Origin: Dehalococcoidia bacterium
GTDB lineage: Bacteria; Chloroflexota; Dehalococcoidia; DSTF01; JALHUB01
Direction: 5' to 3'
DNA length: 12,195 nt
Assembly: GCA_022865685.1 (NCBI GenBank)
Contig: JALHUB010000063.1
Coordinates: forward strand, 1 to 12,195
Within the stretch, counting starts at the first letter, position 1, and each line of letters opens with the position of its first letter. Positions 6,916 through 12,195 of this stretch are shown here, piece by piece. The notes beneath the pieces are model-generated. The model was given only the letters and a program-made list of their open reading frames with translations, had not been told where the DNA came from and did not search any database. The position numbers and the translations under genes are program-made.

Positions 6916-8171
6916 TACGAGACCGCGACCAGGCGCTCCACTTCTTCGAGCTCTGCATCCAGGCGCTGCTCCCACGTCCAGAAGTTGGCGGTCGCGTAGG
7001 CGCGGGCGCCCTTCGCGAGGCGTCGTCGGAGCGCGCGGTCGCGGACGAGGCGCAGGACGGCTCCGGCGACGCGCTGGGGCTCGCCGGAGGGCAGCAGGAT
7101 GCCCGTGTCGTCGTCGCGGATGAGGTCGCCGGTCGCGCCGTTGTCGATGGTGACGATGGGCTTGCCGCAGGCCATCGACTCCAACAGCGGGTTGCCGACG
7201 TTCGAAAGGTCGTTGAGGGAGAGGAAGACATCGGCGGCCCACAGGTAGCGTAGGACGTCCGCCTGGGGCACCGCGCCCTCGAAGCGGACGCCATCCGCAA
7301 CGCCAAGTTCTCGCGCCAGGTCTTCGAGGCGGTCACGCTCCTCGCCGTCGCCGAGGACGACCAGTTGCGCTTCCGGCAGCTCCCGTCGAACGAGCGCGAG
7401 GGCGCGGACCGCCCGGTCGACGTGCTTCCAGGGCAGGAGCACGCAGGCCGTCATCAGCAAGAAGCGGTCGCCGGCGATGCCCAGCGCCTCGCGCGCGGCG
7501 GCGGCCTGTCGCGGTGTGGCGGGCTTCAGGCTATCCATGTCCAAGCCGTTGCGCCAGAAGCGGACGCGGCCCTGCGAACGCGGGTTGAGACGCGCCAGCA
7601 CCTCGTCACCGCGGGTGCCGTCGTTGGTCATGATGTACAGGTCAGCGGGCGTACGCAAAGCGAGCACTTCCTCGTAGCGGCGGGCGCGGGCGAGAGGGTT
7701 GTCGAGCGTCGGGTGCATGACCGTGCCCTGGAAGCGGCAGACGGTGGGAAGCTTCCAGTGTCGCTGAAGGATGCGGGCCGCCAGCGTGCCGTGGACCTCG
7801 TAGGCGTAGAGGAGATCGATGGACTCGCTGCGCAGCACCTCCTCGGCCCGGCGCGCTGCGACAACGGGGAAGGCGGTGGCGAAGCGCATCTTCTGATCGA
7901 TTTTGAGGGCGAGACGCGGCCAGGGCAAATGCCAGCGCGAGACGCTGGGCACGGGGAAGCGCGTGAACGTCACGTTCGGGATCTGCGGCGTCGGCGGCTC
8001 GGCAGCCGGCAAATCGAGCGGTCCGAAGTGGTTCGCGCCTACCTCCGGCGCCAGGTAGTGCACGCGGTGGCCGCGCTCGCCGTACGCCTTCAGGGTACGG
8101 TACAGGCTTGGCGCGCCGCGTCCGTCGGCGAGCGACCACACGTCGAGGGCGGACACCATCAGGATATTCAT
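6915..8171 (-). CDS. GT4-family glycosyltransferase (GT-B fold), copy C, divergent donor site
   Basis: This 418-residue GT-B protein has N-terminal MNILMVSALDVWSLADGRGA, a FRNGLD-like hinge in RFWRNGLDMDSL (204-215), LVVLGDGEE (270-278) and NDLSNVGNPLLESMACGKP (320-338). The second Glu of E-x7-E is kept (E331), but the first position is Ser323. In the usual G-R-L-x-x-x-K phosphate-binding motif it reads CVLLPWK (243-249), so the Arg is Val while Lys249 stays. The NVGNPLLES form is, as I recall, a subfamily variant rather than decay; the rest is uniform and full length. It is unlike copies A and B at the N terminus. It lies 22 bp after cimA on the same strand and may be co-transcribed with it, and is separated from the flippase by hairpin repeats. 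The acceptor is unknown; a role in the adjacent glycan is inferred. Confidence 0.9.
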   Translation of the reverse strand: MNILMVSALDVWSLADGRGAPSLYRTLKAYGERGHRVHYLAPEVGANHFGPLDLPAAEPPTPQIPNVTFTRFPVPSVSRWHLPWPRLALKIDQKMRFATAFPVVAARRAEEVLRSESIDLLYAYEVHGTLAARILQRHWKLPTVCRFQGTVMHPTLDNPLARARRYEEVLALRTPADLYIMTNDGTRGDEVLARLNPRSQGRVRFWRNGLDMDSLKPATPRQAAAAREALGIAGDRFLLMTACVLLPWKHVDRAVRALALVRRELPEAQLVVLGDGEERDRLEDLARELGVADGVRFEGAVPQADVLRYLWAADVFLSLNDLSNVGNPLLESMACGKPIVTIDNGATGDLIRDDDTGILLPSGEPQRVAGAVLRLVRDRALRRRLAKGARAYATANFWTWEQRLDAELEEVERLVAVS

Positions 8172-8193
8172 GTCGGTCTCGGGAGGCGAACGG

Positions 8194-9771
<1,578 letters not shown>

Positions 9772-9782
9772 TCGAGGATATG

Positions 9783-9855
9783 CCTCCTTCGGGGGAATAG
9801 CAGCGATTCGTCAGGCGATGGGAGCGGAGGCGACACCAATCGCCCGCCCCCGAAG
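9783..9855 (-). promoter_or_regulatory. cimA leader: long-range pairing beside the ribosome binding site
   Basis: On the minus strand the Shine-Dalgarno GAAGGAGG is at 9790-9783. CCCCCGAAG (9795-9787), which runs into it, can pair over 9 bp with CTTCGGGGG (9855-9847) upstream. The latter also forms part of the local hairpin at 9846-9866, so the two pairings exclude each other. The complementarity is read directly; a regulatory role is inference, and no leader peptide or known riboswitch was recognised. Confidence 0.4.
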
Positions 9856-9866
9856 ATATCGGGGGC
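9846..9866. repeat. Perfect 8-bp hairpin in the cimA leader
   Basis: Arms GCCCCCGA and TCGGGGGC enclose AGATA. It lies 75 bp upstream of the cimA start. It could be a leader hairpin on the minus strand or another dispersed GC-rich hairpin; no T run follows on either strand. Confidence 0.6.
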
Positions 9867-9994
9867 TTAGGTTGGCCTTTCCAGGGACATCGAACGCTTC
9901 ACTGCCGGACATAAGTGCTCTCTACCTTAACATATCGGTGGTGGGCAGAGGAAGGGAGAGTGCCCCGTTCCGGGAAAAGTGGCGTGCCGACGAA

Positions 9995-10034
9995 GCGCGA
10001 CGAGCTAACGCGAGTCGCGCAACGGGAGCGCGAC
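9995..10034. repeat. Overlapping inverted repeats with a shared middle arm
   Basis: GCGCGAC occurs at 9995-10001 and 10028-10034; GTCGCGC at 10014-10020 can pair with either, giving loops of 12 or 7 bases. A perfect palindrome GGCGTACGCC follows at 10036-10045. The patch is about 70-90 bp upstream of the rdgB -35 and could be a regulator site or simply GC-rich sequence. Confidence 0.4.
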
Positions 10035-10100
10035 AGGCGTACGCCGCACCGCCGTCGCGAACGGTCGATGGACGTCGACGGAAGACCAACTTGCCGCCGT

Positions 10101-10130
10101 TTGACAGCTTGGGCGGGCAATCGATAGCAT
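10101..10130 (+). promoter_or_regulatory. Sigma70-like promoter for rdgB-moaA-moaC
   Basis: A perfect TTGACA (10101-10106) is followed after 18 bases by TAGCAT (10125-10130), 4 of 6 to the -10 consensus; GATAGC two bases earlier gives 16-bp spacing but a poorer match. Transcription would start near 10137, downstream of ATG 10129, which bears on the choice of rdgB start. Confidence 0.5.
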
Positions 10131-10770
10131 GGGATCAGAAAGGAATCATATCGACTTGCCGCGACTCCTCATTGCCACGAACAACCGCGGGAAGCTGGCG
10201 GAGTACGAAGTCCTCCTCAAGGGCTGCGGCTGGGAGCTGGTTTCGCCCGCCGACCTGGGGCTGAGCCTCTCCGTCGAAGAGACCGGCGCCGACTACGCGA
10301 CCAACGCCCGCATCAAGGCCGAGGCCTTCGCACGGGCATCCGGCCTGCTCACGCTCGCCGACGACTCCGGCCTGGAGGTCGATGCGCTGGGAGGCAGGCC
10401 CGGTCCTTTATCGGCCCGTTATGCCGGCCCCAGCCAGACGGACGAAGAGGCCGTGGACCTGGTGCTGGCGCAGATGAGGGACGTGCCGTCGGTGCGTCGC
10501 GGAGCGCGATTTCGATGCGTCATCGCGCTGGCGGAGCCGGACGGCGACGCGCGGACCGTCGAAGGTGAGTGCCCGGGCGCGATCACGAATGAGCCGCGCG
10601 GCCACAACGGCTTCGGCTACGACCCCATCTTCTACATTCCCCAGCTCGGCCGGACCTTGGCGGAGCTGACTCCGGAGGAGAAGAACGCCATCAGCCATCG
10701 CGCCGACGCCGCGAGGAAGGTCTGCGCGCTACTGAAGGAGATGATCGGTGAAAGGGCGAGCCGACCCTGA
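10129..10770 (+). CDS. rdgB: RdgB/HAM1 XTP/dITP pyrophosphatase (non-canonical purine NTP hydrolase)
   Basis: The enzyme hydrolyses dITP, XTP and related deaminated purine nucleotides to monophosphates plus pyrophosphate, in the cytosol, keeping them out of DNA and RNA. All family landmarks are present (213-residue numbering): LLIATNNRGKLAEYE (13-27) for nucleotide binding, LADDSGLEVDALGG (76-89) with the catalytic/metal Asp pair, PGPLSARYAG (91-100), GHNGFGYDPIF (158-168), LTPEEKNAISHRADA (180-194). Length is typical at about 200 residues. Coordinates show the longest reading from ATG 10129; TTG 10156 (204 residues) is about as likely or better given the promoter and GAAAGGA site. Its last 23 bases overlap moaA. 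It heads a plus-strand operon with two molybdenum cofactor genes, a link with no obvious biochemical reason. Confidence 0.95.
   Translation: MGSERNHIDLPRLLIATNNRGKLAEYEVLLKGCGWELVSPADLGLSLSVEETGADYATNARIKAEAFARASGLLTLADDSGLEVDALGGRPGPLSARYAGPSQTDEEAVDLVLAQMRDVPSVRRGARFRCVIALAEPDGDARTVEGECPGAITNEPRGHNGFGYDPIFYIPQLGRTLAELTPEEKNAISHRADAARKVCALLKEMIGERASRP
10138..10144 (+). promoter_or_regulatory. Ribosome binding site candidate for a TTG start of rdgB
   Basis: GAAAGGA is 11 bases before TTG 10156. ATG 10129 has no purine-rich site before it. Together with the promoter position this favours TTG 10156, which gives a protein starting PRLLIATNNRGK after the initiator, close to the usual N terminus of the family. 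Confidence 0.45.
10735..10740 (+). promoter_or_regulatory. Shine-Dalgarno deciding the GTG start of moaA
   Basis: AAGGAG lies 7 bases before GTG 10748, inside the end of rdgB. An in-frame ATG at 10772, one base after the rdgB stop, has a worse-placed AAAGGG; the GTG is preferred. Confidence 0.6.
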
Positions 10771-11782
10771 GATGACGTCCGGCGCTCCCCTCGACGCTCA
10801 CGAGCGGCGGATCAGCTATCTGCGCGTCTCCGTCACCGATCGCTGCAACCTGCGTTGCGTATACTGCATGCCGCAGGAAGGCATCGACCTCGTGCCCATG
10901 GAGGACGTGCTCAGCTACGAGGAGATCCGCGACGTCGTGCGCGTGGCCGCCTCGATGGGCCTGCGGCGCGTGCGGCTCACGGGCGGCGAGCCCCTGGCGC
11001 GAAAGGGACTGGTCGACCTCGTCGGCATGATCAGCGCGCTGCCAGGCATCGAAGAGGTAGCGCTGAGCACGAACGGCATCGTTCTGGCGCGACATGCGGA
11101 GTCGCTGGCCCGGGCCGGCCTGAGCCGCGTCAACGTCAGCCTGGACACGCTGCAACCGGAGCGCTTTCGCAGCATCACCCGCGGCGGACGCCTGGAAGAC
11201 GTGCTGGAGGGCATCGACGCGGCGCGCGCTGCCGGACTGACGCCGGTGAAGCTCAACGTGGTCGTCATGCAGGGCATGAACGACGACGAGGCCCTCGACT
11301 TCGCGCGCTCGACTATCGACGAGGATTGGCAGGTGCGCTTCATCGAGCTGATGCCGTTCACGGCGCTTGAGAACACGGGCCAGCAGCCGGCGCCGTCCGT
11401 CGCCTTCGTTTCGAATGGGACGGTGCGCCGCCGGATCGAGGAAGCGCTTGGCCCGCTGCAACCCGAGAGCCGCGACGGCAACGGCCCGGCGCGCTACTAC
11501 CGTCTGCCGGGCGCGAAGGGGAGGATCGGCTTCATCAGCCCTCTCACGGAAGAGGGCTTCTGCGGCCGCTGCAACAGGATGCGGCTCACCGCGACCGGGA
11601 AGCTGCGCCCCTGCCTGCTGACCGACCACGAGATCGACCTGATGCCGTCGTTGCGCGGCGGCGGGGGCGAAGACGGCATACGGCGGGGTATAGTGGCGGC
11701 GCTGGCGAGCAAGCCGGACGCCCATCACCTGGGCGACGGCAACCGGCCACGGCGTCGCAGAATGATCCAGATCGGCGGCTGA
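10748..11782 (+). CDS. moaA: GTP 3',8-cyclase (radical SAM, molybdenum cofactor biosynthesis)
   Basis: MoaA uses S-adenosylmethionine and two 4Fe-4S clusters to convert GTP to 3',8-cyclo-GTP, the first step of molybdopterin synthesis. The 344-residue protein has the radical-SAM motif CNLRCVYC (C33, C37, C40), RLTGGEPLARKGL (SAM-binding GGEP), STNG (about 113-116) and SLDTLQ. The second cluster is C272-x2-C275-x13-C289 in GFCGRCNRMRLTATGKLRPC. The chain ends RRMIQIGG, keeping the C-terminal Gly-Gly needed for activity. It is therefore complete and probably functional. The GTG start at 10748 overlaps rdgB by 23 bp and has AAGGAG 7 bases upstream; translation is likely coupled. moaC follows after 9 bp, and its product acts next in the pathway. 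Confidence 0.97.
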   Translation: MKGRADPEMTSGAPLDAHERRISYLRVSVTDRCNLRCVYCMPQEGIDLVPMEDVLSYEEIRDVVRVAASMGLRRVRLTGGEPLARKGLVDLVGMISALPGIEEVALSTNGIVLARHAESLARAGLSRVNVSLDTLQPERFRSITRGGRLEDVLEGIDAARAAGLTPVKLNVVVMQGMNDDEALDFARSTIDEDWQVRFIELMPFTALENTGQQPAPSVAFVSNGTVRRRIEEALGPLQPESRDGNGPARYYRLPGAKGRIGFISPLTEEGFCGRCNRMRLTATGKLRPCLLTDHEIDLMPSLRGGGGEDGIRRGIVAALASKPDAHHLGDGNRPRRRRMIQIGG

Positions 11783-11787
11783 GGGAG
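11781..11787 (+). promoter_or_regulatory. Shine-Dalgarno deciding the TTG start of moaC
   Basis: GAGGGAG begins in the moaA stop codon and ends 4 bases before TTG 11792. It supports the non-ATG start, which matches the conserved MoaC N terminus. Confidence 0.6.
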
Positions 11788-11791
11788 AGAT

Positions 11792-12195
11792 TTGGCGAAG
11801 CTGAGTCATATCGACAAGTCGGGGCGCGCGCGCATGGTAGACGTGACGGCGAAGCGCGAGACGGCGCGAGAAGCGGTCGCGACGGGCACGGTCCGCATGA
11901 AACCGGAGACGCTGGCGCTCATACAGTCGGGCGGCGTGCCCAAAGGCGACGTCATCGCTGTGGCGCAGGTCGCGGGCGTGATGGCGGCCAAGCGCACCTG
12001 CGATCTGATCCCTATGTGCCACCCTCTGCTGCTCACCGACGTCGATGTCCAGATACGGCCCGACGAGCGAGATAGCGCGCTTCAGATTACGGCCACCGTA
12101 TGCAGCGTGGGGAAGACGGGCGTGGAGATGGAGGCGCTGACGGCCGTCGTCGTGGCGGCGCTCACCGTCTACGACATGTGCAAGGCCGTGGAGCG
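11792..12195 (+). CDS. moaC: Cyclic pyranopterin monophosphate synthase, 3'-truncated by the window edge
   Basis: MoaC converts the MoaA product 3',8-cyclo-GTP to cyclic pyranopterin monophosphate with release of pyrophosphate. From TTG 11792 the frame reads MAKLSHIDKSGRARMVDVTA, then VRMKPETLALIQSGGVPKGD, VAGVMAAKRTCDLIPMCHPL, GKTGVEMEALTAV and LTVYDMCKAVE, all at family positions. The catalytic residues Asp128 and Lys131 (E. coli numbering) fall exactly at codons 128 and 131. About 134 codons are present of a usual 155-165; the C-terminal IRLLEKxGGKSG-type tail lies beyond position 12195. It starts 9 bp after moaA with GAGGGAG in front. An ATG at codon 15 would delete a conserved strand and is rejected. 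Confidence 0.96.
   Translation, partial: MAKLSHIDKSGRARMVDVTAKRETAREAVATGTVRMKPETLALIQSGGVPKGDVIAVAQVAGVMAAKRTCDLIPMCHPLLLTDVDVQIRPDERDSALQITATVCSVGKTGVEMEALTAVVVAALTVYDMCKAVE

Larger units (their letters stand above)
9772..10128. other. Divergent intergenic region between cimA and rdgB
   Basis: This 357-bp stretch holds the cimA leader (about 9772-9900), an A/T-richer patch at 9905-9940 that could carry the cimA promoter though no good -35/-10 pair is evident, a cluster of inverted repeats at 9995-10080, and the rdgB -35 near 10101. An open frame from GTG 9915 to 10127 gives 70 Arg-rich residues with no recognisable motif and is not called as a gene. Confidence 0.6.

Noticed and set aside
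9772..9960. T-box or known amino-acid riboswitch for cimA
   Set aside because: No T-box consensus, no run of Ile/Leu/Val codons in a short leader frame, and no other riboswitch core was recognised.
9915..10127. 70-residue plus-strand frame before rdgB
   Set aside because: GTG start, Arg-rich, no motif, no convincing ribosome site, and it runs over the inverted repeats and the promoter.

Overview
The window is high-GC bacterial DNA (about 65% G+C by eye) with short gene gaps, overlapping stop/start codons and frequent TTG/GTG starts. The lineage cannot be fixed from this stretch alone. The gene content and GC-rich intergenic hairpins would fit an uncultivated Chloroflexota (Dehalococcoidia-like) or similar soil/groundwater bacterium, but that is a low-confidence guess. 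No rRNA, tRNA, CRISPR array, transposase or phage gene is visible.

Minus strand, read right to left (9771 to 58): a citramalate synthase gene (cimA) is followed 22 bp later by a GT4 glycosyltransferase. Next comes a 266-bp spacer filled with hairpin repeats. After it lies a tightly packed surface-glycan unit: a Wzx-type lipid-linked oligosaccharide flippase, two adjacent related GT4 glycosyltransferases, an ExoA-like GT2 glycosyltransferase, a DegT/ArnB-type PLP sugar aminotransferase, and a small PglC-like phosphoglycosyl transferase. Most junctions overlap (TTGA 4 bp, 23 bp, ATGA 4 bp, 20 bp), as expected for one translationally coupled operon. The likely pathway is: the aminotransferase makes an amino-sugar nucleotide, the phosphoglycosyl transferase loads a first sugar phosphate on undecaprenyl phosphate, the four glycosyltransferases extend it on the cytosolic face, and the flippase exports it. 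No Wzy polymerase, ligase or 4,6-dehydratase lies in the window.

A 357-bp divergent intergenic region (9772-10128) separates this from a plus-strand operon: rdgB (house-cleaning NTP pyrophosphatase), moaA and moaC (first two steps of molybdenum cofactor synthesis). moaC starts at a TTG and runs off the right edge. The intergenic region holds a good -35 for rdgB, several inverted repeats, and a leader upstream of cimA that can fold in two mutually exclusive ways beside the ribosome binding site.

No clearly new defence or mobile system is present. The best leads are the cimA leader, the modular hairpin repeats (two of which overlap glycosyltransferase stop codons), and two GT4 enzymes with altered catalytic motifs.
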